From assembly GCF_026914185.1 (NCBI RefSeq), contig NC_070569.1, positions 2,790,001-2,854,000 on the forward strand: 64,000 nucleotides of DNA. Direction: 5' to 3'. The position numbers and the translations under genes are program-made. Origin of the DNA: Puccinia triticina (taxonomy: Eukaryota > Basidiomycota > Pucciniomycetes > Pucciniales > Pucciniaceae). Positions within the stretch are counted from its first letter, which is position 1. Each line of letters begins with the position of its first letter. The notes beneath the pieces are model-generated. The model was given only the letters and a program-made list of their open reading frames with translations, had not been told where the DNA came from and did no database searches. Positions 21,901-31,621 of the stretch are shown piece by piece.

Positions 21901-23808
21901 ATAGACAAATGGCCAACCTCAGTCGTTTCGGAAACTTGCCGTCCGTCCTTCGGGGGACTTACAATGGTCGCCCTCTCGCGTCTCCGTATCTCCAGCAATC
22001 ACGCTTCCTTTCTGCGGCACGCCGGTTGTCAGCCCGAGATAAGCCTCGTCACCATCAATCTCCGGTGGTGTTTGATCATGTCGACGCATACTACCGCCTC
22101 ATATCCAACAGCAACTTACCCAGACAGCTGCCCCTATTCAAAGACCCGTACTACAATTACGACCCTCTCAGCTCAAGAGATCCGCTGCGACCGATCTCCT
22201 CCGCCCCTTTAGTCGGCCGGAATTTGGGGATGGGCAATCCGTTTGTCGATGGGATTGACTACGATTACGGATATGGGAAGGTGGGCGCGCTGGGCTTGCA
22301 GCCCGAGCATTTTGCACGCGAGCAGGCCTATGTACTCGATGACCTCTACCTTTACGAGATGTTACTGCGGTTGGATGACAGCATTGACGAGCTTGAGCGA
22401 CAGCGCAGATGGCAGGCCCGGCTTCGATGGGAGGAGTGGGCCGACAGCCGGTCTAGAGTGCAAGCATGGAGCCGGATGTCGGCTGACGAGCGACGGAGGC
22501 TTGGCTTGAGTGACGGATCTTTCTGGGCCTCGAATCTGTTTGGTATCCCTCTCGACGCCCGGTTCGGCTACCAGAGCATCTCCAACCTCTCGGGATACAG
22601 CCCGACTCATCTTCGCTCCCATTACCCCCTCAGCTCCCGCCTCTCCTCTCGATATCCAATGTGGAGTCGCGGTGGACTCGGGTTGGGCAGACGGCTTTCC
22701 AACTGGTACGATTACGCTCGTCGGCCTATCAAGGCTAAGTATTTCGACCGTCAGGAACAGATCAGACGCGAGTACGCTCAGCGACGAGGCGAACTCGCAC
22801 CTGGCTCTAGACTCAGACCTCCCGGCTCGATGCTTTCTGGAGGCTATCCTCTCGGTCCATTGACTGGTCAGTACCCCAACCCTGATACTTTGCTAAATTT
22901 GATTTTTCCTAGCTGAACCAAAGGAAAATCATATGCCTCCTAAAAATCACCTTTCATCATTTTGTCAAAACAAAAAAAAACTTTACAACTCCATATGAAA
23001 CGGCGTCTCAATCAATGCTTGCATCGTATCTCTACCTGAATTATTCTGACTGAATGATGCAGGATTAGGGACAACAAGAACGCTTGGTCAGCACCTACCT
23101 CCTCTGCAAAGAACGCCTTCATTGAGTAGTGGACTGTTGTCGAGAGGATTCTCATCATCAGTTCCAAGTGGTTTGACTGGCCCTTCTGATCTTAGCAGCA
23201 GTGCCAAGACATCTGGATTGCCGTCACTGAAGGCCCCCGTCCCTCACTCATCAACCCTACGCTCCTCTCACTCCTCCACTTCCGCAGTCCCGCTCCCACC
23301 GGTCACAAAGAGCAAGATCCCAGGACCGGTTCATCCGGTGACTGTCTCGACAAAGCCGGCTCCCGGAAACTCCAGTCGGCCTCCCGTTATCTCTGCTAAG
23401 CCTATCCCCATTAAGCCCACTGTCACATCCACCTCGAGCTCGTTAAGACCGCCAGGAACGGCCTCGACTGGTTCGCGCTCTCCTGGTACGCATGAACGAT
23501 CAAAGACACCCAGCCGGGGTGCGCCCAGCCCAGGCCCCGCCCCGACCGTCGTCTTTAATCCTCGCGTCAGGGCTGTCCCGCCCGAGTCCGAGTCCGATCC
23601 GCCTCCGCCTCCCCGTCCGCCCTCCAGGAACACCGCCCCTCCTCCTCGCTCGGCCCTCAAAACTCCCCCGCCTACTACCCCCAAACCCCATCCTCATCAC
23701 CCTATCGACGACGAAAGACTCGAATCTATCACTAAGATCAACACTGAACGCAATCGCGCTACCCCCGCTCCTCCCTCCCCCTCGAATACTACCAGAGGAC
23801 ATAACTGA
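18982..23808 (+). CDS. Large low-complexity protein with His-rich N-half and central coiled coil, function unknown
   Basis: Exons 18982-19105, 19404-20504, 20698-20802, 20902-22866 and 23063-23808 give 4,041 nt and 1,346 residues, each junction GT-AG and in phase 1. Residues 1-440 are rich in Asp, His, Ser, Tyr and Pro, with a His run near 319-332 and many DDYxxP-like motifs. Residues of about 640-785 are Arg/Asp/Gln/Glu-rich (repeated AHERERAL, AHERDLAL, RQLRAIDRQREID) and should form a long coiled coil. Residues of about 860-1,090 contain Tyr/Arg/Trp-rich sequence (WQARLRWEEWADSRSR, RRPIKAKYFDRQEQIRREY). Residues 1,099-1,346 are Pro/Ser/Thr-rich and disordered. No signal peptide or membrane segment is evident. 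The same reading frame kept across four introns of very different length argues for a real gene. Family not recognised. Confidence 0.72.
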
Positions 23809-24389
23809 CAACAATATACCCTGGATCTCTTGTTTATCTTGGCTATGATCTTCCTGGGCTCGTTCTATCTACGAGTAGCTGATCTGCTTGCTCAAAAGAA
23901 AACATCAAGCATAAATACCCGACCACTTACAACGACTTTCATCTCCTCCATATCACTTGCTTCCTGTTATCTCCCGGTTGTATCAATTTGAGACATCCAA
24001 TCCTTTCTCTCCTTCTTTCTAAAAACTGTGCGCACGAATTGAGGAGGAATTCGGGCTGGTGGTGACTGATGCGTGTCTTGTCTGACATTTCTCGCGTCTT
24101 TTGTACTAGTTATACCAGATTTCACGTGTCTATTGTTTTCTATGACTCTTGCTTCCCACTTGATATTGACCCGAACAAAAAAAGGAAGAAAAAAGTGGCT
24201 GTAATGATGATGCACCCACAATACATATTGAAGATTGAAAACTGAGCTGACATCTGGTTTTTGCTGATTTTAATTATGTGGAAATGTTTTTTGAAGTTGA
24301 TGTTTTGCTGAAATCATGAGGAAAGAAAGAAATGTGCGCTTGATGAAACCCCTAGGAACTGAGTTGATTTGGTGGCATGACTGAGGTCC
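23809..24389. other. 3' flank of the low-complexity protein gene
   Basis: Probable 3' UTR followed by unremarkable sequence. A/T-rich with several T-runs. No gene. Confidence 0.4.
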
Positions 24390-24550
24390 TAAATTACAGC
24401 CATTCTGAAAAAGCTTGGCTTCCTTGGAAGGAATTTCCACCTGAACTTTGTATTGGATTTGCCAATAATCACTGGCAAGGTTGGACATATGTATATTCAT
24501 GCCCACCTCATTCTTATATGCAGGGTGCATACACCATGGGTGAACTTTCA
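24390..24550. repeat. Dispersed repeat, inverted copy of the unit at 11.76 kb
   Basis: The inverse of 24,395-24,500 closely matches 11,760-11,865. Sequence to 24,545 matches the inverse of 9,110-9,170. It probably belongs to the same decayed transposon family as 26.15-26.47 kb. Confidence 0.6.
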
Positions 24551-24693
24551 AAGTTTCATTCCAGGAATTTTACCGGATGGTACAAAAAACCAAGGTCCAA
24601 TCAGAATCATTCTGGTATGGTCAAAGGACCAAAAACCAATCGGAATGCTTCCGGTAGGTATGGTCAAAGGACCGGAATCATTCCAATCACAAT

Positions 24694-25606
24694 CACTGCA
24701 AGAAAAACTCTAGAAACTGCTTGCAGTTGAGATGCAGCAAGCTTCAATCAAAGATTGGCTCAAGCTGGAGTCAAGCACCCCAATTCTGTGCTGGCACACC
24801 TTCACTGTGTACCTTGTTCAGCATTTCAATGTTGAACATGCTGTAGTGCTCATGCAGTAGGCTGAGGCAAATGAGCATCCCCCTGAGCACCCTTTTATTT
24901 TCTTTTATTAAACACTCCATGTGCCATTGAATTCAGCCAGAATAACATAAATAGGGTATGTACACATGAAAGGGATATGTACAGATGAAAGATATATGTA
25001 CGCATTAAAGGGGAATGTGAGAAGGTGTATAAACACATAAAAGGGATATGTACACCTGATGAAAGGGGTATGTATGCATGAAAGGGGTATTCATGCATGA
25101 AAGGGGTATGTGCAGTAAGAGGTATTGGCACATGAAAGGGATATGTAAACATCAAAGGGGTATGTAAACCTGAATGATGAAAGGGGTATTGAAAGGGATG
25201 TAAAAAACTCCAAGAGGACATGTAAACATGAATGGGTCATGAACACATGATGAAAGGGGTATGTACACATTGTGAAAGGGATACATGCACATGAAAGGGA
25301 TATACACACATGAAAGGGGTATGTGCACATAAAGGGCTATGTACACATTATGAAAGGTGAATGCATACAAAAGGGATATGTGCACATGAAAGGGGTATGT
25401 GCAAATGAAAGGGGAATTTTCACATGAAAGGGGAATTTGCACAGGTATCAACTCCTGTACTCAGTTTTTTGTACCTTAGACTCACTCTTGCATAAATTAG
25501 GCAATGTGCATGGAATCAACCAGTGCTTGATTCATGCATGAGGCATAGCTTGCCTTGAGCTCTTGCATCTCAACTGCAAGCAGTTTCTAGAGTTTTTCTT
25601 GCAGTG
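24694..25606. mobile_element. Non-autonomous CACTA-like element
   Basis: Termini CACTGCAAGAAAAACTC and its inverse continue as an inverted repeat of about 43 bp (TCTAGAAACTGCTTGCAG, TTGAGATGCA). The 3-bp direct repeat AAT flanks it (24691-24693 and 25607-25609). CACT(A/G) ends with 3-bp duplications are typical of CACTA (CMC/EnSpm) elements. The 913-bp interior has no transposase; it is largely a minisatellite. Confidence 0.75.
24950..25445. repeat. Minisatellite inside the CACTA-like element
   Basis: About 20 irregular copies of ACATGAAAGGGGTATGTAC with 18-30 bp spacing. It yields long spurious minus-strand frames rich in His, Phe, Tyr and Pro (YPFHVxIPLSC). These reflect the repeat and are not genes. 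Confidence 0.75.
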
Positions 25607-25609
25607 AAT

Positions 25610-27639
25610 TGGGGTTACAGCCAAACCCCCCAAAAAAAGGGTTCACGTTGGAACGAAATTGAAAAAGTTTTGACTTTGTTCCAGGAAATTCAGGCCGGAA
25701 TATCATTCTGGGTTTTTTCATGGATTTTGTCCGGAATATTTCTGTATATGACCAATCATGCCTTGCAGATGCAGGGTCATACACACAAATCATGCCATTC
25801 CTCATATGGCTTGCAAGGAATGGCATGTCTAGTGTAGTAGTCAAGGAGCTCCGATGGGGGTGGATCAGCAACATGGTGTTGGTTCAAGCCCCCCTTTTGG
25901 CTGGGTGATTTGTTTGGTCCTCATTTTGAGCCAACCACCACCCGCCACCACCCAAAACCATTCCAAATAGCATTTGAAAGCAAATTGGAAAGTGGTTGGG
26001 AATCCGTGATATTTTTGGATTGCCCTCCAGTAGATTTTGCAGAAAAATTTCAGTGGAAACACCAACTGTCTGATGACGCCCCCCCTCTTGCAGGCAGACA
26101 CCTTGAAATGATATCTCTTGCCAACCAAAATCATTTCGAAGAACTGCACCCGTGGTGTATACAGCAGCCAGATACCCTCAATCATTCACTTCCTTTCATT
26201 TTTTACTAATTCTGAGTTCAGAATTGAGTGATTTGGCTGATTCTGCTCCTACTGGCAATGTTGGATGGTGCTGGTCCCAGCCGCTGGCATGTTTTTTTCC
26301 CTACCAAACAGCTTGATTGGTGGCATTGTGCAAGCAGCTGCGCTTGCAGGTTTGAATATCATATGTCCAACCTTGATGTTGGATGCACATGCATTGGCAA
26401 ATCCAGAAGGAATTTCCGCCGGAAAGTCCTGCCAAAGAAGCCCAGCTTTTTTGGAATGGCTGTCAGTCTGCGGTCAAACCAACTGAACTCAAAAAAAATG
26501 CCGGCTCTCTGGCAGAGTGGTGGTAGTCCTTCCCACACCCATCAGAAGTGTCTTCCAACCATGTCCAGGAAAGTTCTACTCCCAGATTCCCAAATCCTTT
26601 AAGCAAAGAAGAACCTCAATTCTGCACCTGTTTGCATTTGGAATTATCATCTTTTCTGCACTGTAGGCAAAGCCAAGGTTGCTCCAAAGTCCACTAGGAA
26701 GGGTTGGCCAAGTATGAAAGGTCTGTCCATCTTTATGATCCAAAAATGACATTTGCAAATAACTGTTTTGCCAATGCAGATGGGAAAATCCTCTTCCAGT
26801 CCAATCAACTTGCAGGCCTGGTTATTGATACCATACACTGCAGAGGTGAAATTAAATTGATTGGCCATGGTGTTGGAAATCAGATTCAGCTTGGATACAG
26901 AATCAACAAGCGGCTTTGCTGGGGACTCATCTCCTCCAATAGATCAGGAAAGAGCTGTGAGGGGAAATAGTCAACTACACTACTAATAATGTGGAAGAGG
27001 CTAAAGGTGCAGGTGAGGATACCCTATCAAATGATGCTGATAGAGATAGGGTTACAATAAGAAAAAGAGAAATAGAGATGGCCCCACCACACTTGGGTAC
27101 CCGCAGCTGTTTTTGGCCAAGTGGGAAACCCGCAGAGTGGGTCAGAGCAGGTACCTACCCCTCAAAATCAACCGGAAGGACACCATTCTGGCCAAAGAGG
27201 TTTTTTAAACTCTTTGAACAGAAGGATTCCTTCTGGTTGAAGAACTGGAAGGATTTCTTCCAGTCAAAGAAGTTTTGTAACCTCTTCAACCAGAAGGGGC
27301 TGAGTTAAAAAGTTAGCAGGATGCACATTAGCTCCACTATTGATGCGCTAATTACTGCGCTAATTTGAACTAATTTGAATGTTTAGTGTTCATCCCGCTA
27401 AACTGGTGAAGGATTTTCAACCGGAGGCAAGCGGAGCGGGCGGAGAGAAAAAGATCAGCTTAGCCGATAGCAGACAAGAAGTCTGGAAAATAATACCTAA
27501 TAACTCACTCAAAGGGGCTAATGTGGCTTCACAGATAAGACAGTGGGTGGGCTAAAGTGCACACACTGGAACAGATGGTCAGTACTGATGTTTTTTATTA
27601 CTGTGTAATCTTGTAGTTTTAAATAGACTACATACAAAG
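25610..27639. repeat. Degraded repeat region without genes
   Basis: Positions 26,155-26,470 hold inverse and direct relatives of the segments at 9.0 and 11.8 kb. GGTTCAAGCCCCC near 25,874 is an isolated B-box-like word. The GGTACCCGC-type repeat appears near 27,100. At 27,180-27,300 several short stems of the form GGAAGGATTTCTTCC occur. Frames at 25.9-27.3 kb show no family features. Confidence 0.4.
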
Positions 27640-28380
27640 TGTTTGAGTTGTGGGTGCGGGCTCAATAACACAATGAATAGGAGAGAATGTAAGAATGCAG
27701 ACCAGGGAGACTGGCCCTCGACTCACAAAGTGAGAAGGATGGCGCGACCCATCTCAGCTGCGGAGCAAGGCAAGCAAAGCAAACCTCCCTCCGCAGTCCA
27801 AGCTGCTCGCGAGACCGGGAAAACTGATAGCATCAAATTGATGAAAGCAGGTACCAATCACACAAGCAGCAAGGTTGAAAAAACAGATAACCTCTGCCAA
27901 CCGTCGTTACTGGAAAGGATCTCAAGAGACACCTCTGGTGAGTACTCGAGCTCCCTACTGGATAACTGACAAGGATAAAGCTAACTGCTAGTCCCCGCTT
28001 CAACAGGCAAAACGCCCAGAAGCAAGATCAGAGCAGCCACCGCCTTGTACCAAAAAGGAACCAAAGGAGGTGAGCAGCCCAATCCATCTTAAGCTAGGAC
28101 AATAGCGACACAAAAGATTAACGTTGACGAATCTGAACTACAGATAAACCCGTCAATACGTTTCAATTGTTGCGCCTCAGCTAGGCCAACAAGAGCAAAG
28201 ACTCGCGGCCTGGTAAGCTTGATCTATCTACAGCTTAGGCAGTGGAGAGATTGAAAGATCTGACTGGGTGAAAAGAACTGCAGAAGACGGACTGCAAAAC
28301 TCGCAGAACATAAGTCAAACCACAGCACACATCAAACCAAGTAGCGGCCCTCAACCTGCTTCCAGGTAAAGAAGATTTCT
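27640..28380 (+). pseudogene. Second copy of the repeated small spliced gene
   Basis: Reads MARPISAAEQGKQSKPPSAV and onward from 27,739. The exon ends at CTCTG/GTGAGT near 27,940. A next exon starts after CAACAG near 28,008 (GKTPRSKIRAA) and ends at GGAG/GTGAGC. Possible further exons, after AG near 28,176 and 28,277, lack clear frames. The minus-strand relative is at 10.44-10.81 kb. This copy has no recognisable terminal repeats. Confidence 0.35.
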
Positions 28381-29590
28381 TACCTTCCTTCTTGTTGCCT
28401 AGAAATATAAATGTAAATAGACAAGCCCTAAATATTATGGAATGAAACTTCCAGTTCCTTGATTTCTCTCAGAAAATACATGCATAAGGGAAGGCTAACA
28501 TGCATGTGACAGGCTGACAGGAAAAAAGGAGAGCAGAAACAAGTTCAAATTCCAAAAACTGTCATGTAGCAATGTTTTAGTGGGTGTAGTGGATTTGGAG
28601 CTAAAATACAGCTATTTTTAGTGTCAGCACCTTGAAAAAGCTAAACTACATGGCGGAGGGAAATGGTGTAGCAAGGGTGTTGCTACGCTACACGCTATAT
28701 GTAGCGCTGGACCGCTACCTAAGGTTGTTGTTGGCGCCACCCCCATGGCGTGCCTAGGTGCGCCAGCCCCGCACCCGCGCATCCAGGCACACACTTTTTC
28801 CTGGAAATGGGGGTCAGTGCGCACCCAGGAAAACTAATTTCCCAAGGGCTGAGAAAGAGTGTCACCTAGTTGAAAAACACATTGAAACATGAATTTCTGA
28901 TCGCCCTGTGAATCAAAGTTCACAGTATATATCCCTCCCAACCCGTGCTTGTGCAATGTGGGGTTCAATCTCCTTAGTAGACGCTTTTCTGATCCTTGGA
29001 GAGGCTTAGTTTAGAACCTTGCTTGAATCATTCAAAAAGTGGAATCTGCTTTAATATGCCCTCAGCTAGAAACTTTACCTGCTCCACCTGATTGGTTGAA
29101 GCTTTCAGACTCCAATGGTACAAAATAGGCCAGCTTCCTGATGTCCAATCTTGGAAAAGACCAGTCAAGAAGACAACAAGCTAAGTGCACATATTGCAAC
29201 AAATCTGTGTTGAATCTTGATCTGCTTGAAAATGTGTCATTGTTTCTTTAGGTATATGCTATAAATTTCATTTAGAATCTTAAAAATTGCATTTACATAT
29301 AAGCAAAAAACCAGCCATTTCATGGTTTTACCAAAAATAACTTGGCACCCCCAGCCAAAGGCGCCAGCTCCTGGAATATTTAAGGTGCCGGCTACTTCCA
29401 AAAGTGGTACCAACAACCATACCGCTACCGCTATCACTAACTGCCCAGATTATTAGCGGCAAGTGCTACACTACTTTTTTAGCAGTGCTAATTACATCTA
29501 GCTTAATAGATGCATTGTTGGTACAGTTTGCATGTGGGGGGAAGGGGCATACAGAGTGTAAATAACAGAAAGTGCATGATGGGGATACAA
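28381..29590. repeat. Repeat region with GTAGCG/CGCTAC words, possible decayed TIR element
   Basis: A block near 28,650-28,735 (GCTACGCTACACGCTATATG, CCGCTACC, GTTGTTGGCGCC) has a loosely similar inverse at 29,385-29,470. This suggests an old inverted-repeat element, but I cannot fix its ends. No gene. Confidence 0.3.
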
Positions 29591-29594
29591 CATC

Positions 29595-29715
29595 CAGATA
29601 GAACCCTCCCAGTGATTACACAGGTCATCAAGAGGACTCAACCCTGTTGATGACCAGTACAGACCAGTTAATGAGAGGGTTGTGTCCCCTCAATGGCTGG
29701 TCTACTGGTCACTAT
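29595..29715. repeat. Hairpin repeat, second cluster of the CTCAATGACC type
   Basis: Contains GTCATCAAGAGGACTCAACC, TTGATGACCAGT, CCAGTTAATGAGAGGG and CTCAATGGCTGGT. These are the same stems and spacers as at 41.75-42.13 kb, in only two units. Confidence 0.55.
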
Positions 29716-30195
29716 TTCTAGGGGTACCCCATGTGTGAAGTGTTGTTTGGGGGCAGCGCCTGGTGCGCACAGAGGGGGGCTTGACGTCAAGATATGTTGA
29801 GTCCACAGAAATTCCCATGCGCAACAAGTTTTCCTCCATGTGCAAAGTAAATCAGCATTAATTTTGCTTTTGTTTAGTATTTTACTACTACTGGTGTGTA
29901 AGAGCTTGCAATTAAAAAAAATCTCAATAAACTACACTCTCCACATTGCCTTTTGCTAACCTGACATTCTTCATCCTGAATCATATACCAGTCTGCACAC
30001 CAAAACATAGCAGTGGATTGGAGTGTTAGTCATTCTTGTCCCTGGGATATTGAACCCCCACCTCCTTGGTGCCAGACTTATAATTATGTTTTGCACATTG
30101 GGAGACTGTTCAAGAACTGTGTTAGAAGTATATAGATGTGTTTCTATTCTCAGCTAGTTATTTGTGGTTCACTACTTGACAATCCACACACTCAA
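29716..30195. other. Non-coding stretch
   Basis: Nothing recognised apart from poly-A and poly-T runs. Confidence 0.35.
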
Positions 30196-30197
30196 TA

Positions 30198-30398
30198 GGG
30201 GGGTTCACAATTGAAATTTACAAAACTTTGGGACACATTTTAAGGTGTTTGTGAACATTTTTTTTAAAAAAATTGGTGAATTGCACTGATTGATCAGTAT
30301 CACCTACTGCTGTGCATTTTCCCAAAATTTTAAAATTTTGTTCATAAAGGCCTTAAATTTGGCTCCAAAGTTTAGTAAAATTCAATTGTGAACCCCCC
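30198..30398. mobile_element. TA-target MITE (Tc1/mariner or Stowaway-like), complete copy
   Basis: Inverted termini GGGGGGTTCACAATTGAA extend about 35-60 bp imperfectly (TTTACAAAACTTTGG and its partner). TA dinucleotides lie directly outside (30196-30197 and 30399-30400). It is 201 bp with no coding capacity. A diverged copy is at 60,657-60,862 and a right-end remnant at 8,350-8,418. Confidence 0.75.
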
Positions 30399-30439
30399 TA
30401 ATGAGTATTATGTGGTTAGTTTGACCCTAATCTACACTA

Positions 30440-30634
30440 TAATTGCTTTTGATTGGTGGACAGTGTGACATTTTGAAACTTGAAGGTGACCGACTCTTGC
30501 TGTGGATTGGTGGACAGTGTGACAGTTTGCAACTTGACGGTGATTGAATTCTGCTTGGGCCAGGGCTAGGACGGCGGGTTTGCAACTTGACAACGATTGA
30601 TTTCTGCTTGGGCCAGGGCTAGGACGGCGGGTGG
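30440..30634. repeat. Short direct repeats downstream of the Cys-rich ORF
   Basis: GATTGGTGGACAGTGTGACA occurs twice 50 bp apart (near 30,451 and 30,504). TGCTTGGGCCAGGGCTAGGA with its flank occurs twice near 30,552 and 30,603. No gene. Confidence 0.6.
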
Positions 30635-30976
30635 TTATAGGGGATGAACCCTTGTCTTCCCGGGGGAAGGCCGCGCCGGGCACCGGCAGTTGGCCCAGTG
30701 GGTGGCGGGGGGGCCGCATCTCACCTGGAAACTCTGGTGAATGATTTTGTCACAGTTCCTACAGGTGTATACCGCTTCTTCATGGTACCTGTTGGGGCAA
30801 GTGCCGTGAGGTCTTCCACCGGCCGGACAAAGTAGCGGCGCGGTACACTGCAGGAGTCGCCCTGTCCTCTCTGCATCCCAATAGGTCTTGCATGTCCCGC
30901 ATTGTTTTTGCGGGAGGGCGGAAATGGCGGCCAACAGCGTCGTTAGGAGGAGGAAGACCAGGCGGGGAAGATTCAT
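30635..30976 (-). CDS. Small secreted cysteine-rich protein, candidate
   Basis: A single open frame of 113 residues from the ATG at 30,976. The start is a textbook signal peptide: a short N-terminal region, then LVFLLLTTLLAAISA and a likely cleavage after SALP. The mature part of about 90 residues has ten cysteines in pairs (CGTC, LQC, LLC, GTC, YTC, RNC, VRC, NCRC) and basic residues, with no second hydrophobic segment. This is the usual look of small secreted fungal proteins, including rust effector candidates, but I recognise no family. A possible GTGAGA donor after TTCCAG at about 30,722 means the 3' end could be spliced. It is divergent from the 2-oxoglutarate dehydrogenase gene, 645 bp between ATGs. 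It could be a chance frame; expression data would decide. Confidence 0.5.
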   Translation of the reverse strand: MNLPRLVFLLLTTLLAAISALPQKQCGTCKTYWDAERTGRLLQCTAPLLCPAGGRPHGTCPNRYHEEAVYTCRNCDKIIHQSFQVRCGPPATHWANCRCPARPSPGKTRVHPL

Positions 30977-31621
30977 CTTCTTGATCGGTTTTTGGTGGGG
31001 CGTATGAGGGAACAGACGACGGCTGGCGATGGGTGACGATGTGGGACTGGAGAAGGCGGTGGTTGACGGTTCGACTATTGTCGAATAAGATGAGGCAAGT
31101 CATTCTGCCAGCTTGGAGGGGAGGTTTGCGCTGGTTTGGGGAGCAGGTGGGTTCGGGCTGAGTCCAACTGGGGAGTCGGCAGGGGTCGCGTCGACATGTC
31201 TCAGGACGGCTCAATTGGTCTGGGCAGGTTTCGGTCCCGTTTTCCGGCGTTGCTTATGACATCGGGTCAGCTGTGCAGGTCTTATCAGCAGGCTGTCTCA
31301 AGAACATTCGCTCATGACGCGTGGATCCGGAGCAATGTTGATTGGGGACGAAATCCTCAACCCTGGCTGTTACTCGGGGGGAGCAAGTGTCGATGAGGAA
31401 TGGCATCCTCAAGGGATGCGAGCGGAAGTTATGTATGACGGGTGATTGCTGTCCAGGGAGGCCATGGAGGCTGTGCTTGCTCCCATGTCCGCCCGCCAGG
31501 GACCCCGAACACCCCGGAGGTGCCCGGAGGACTTTGGGCTGCCCTCTGCCGCCTCTCATGACACAACTTGGCTCTCTCTCTCTGCATAGGAAATTGGGAT
31601 TCCTTCCGATCATCTGTCGCC
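30977..31621. promoter_or_regulatory. Divergent intergenic region, probable shared promoter
   Basis: 645 bp between the ATG of the Cys-rich ORF (minus) and that of the E1 gene (plus). Both strands have overlapping open frames without family features, which I take as chance in G/C-rich DNA. I did not identify specific sites. Confidence 0.4.

Noticed and set aside
24895..25451. Three long minus-strand frames with repeated YPFHVxIPLSC
   Set aside because: They are translations of a minisatellite inside a CACTA-like element.
28600..29470. Complete TIR element with CGCTACC ends
   Set aside because: The two ends are only loosely alike and no target duplication could be found, so it is recorded just as a repeat region.
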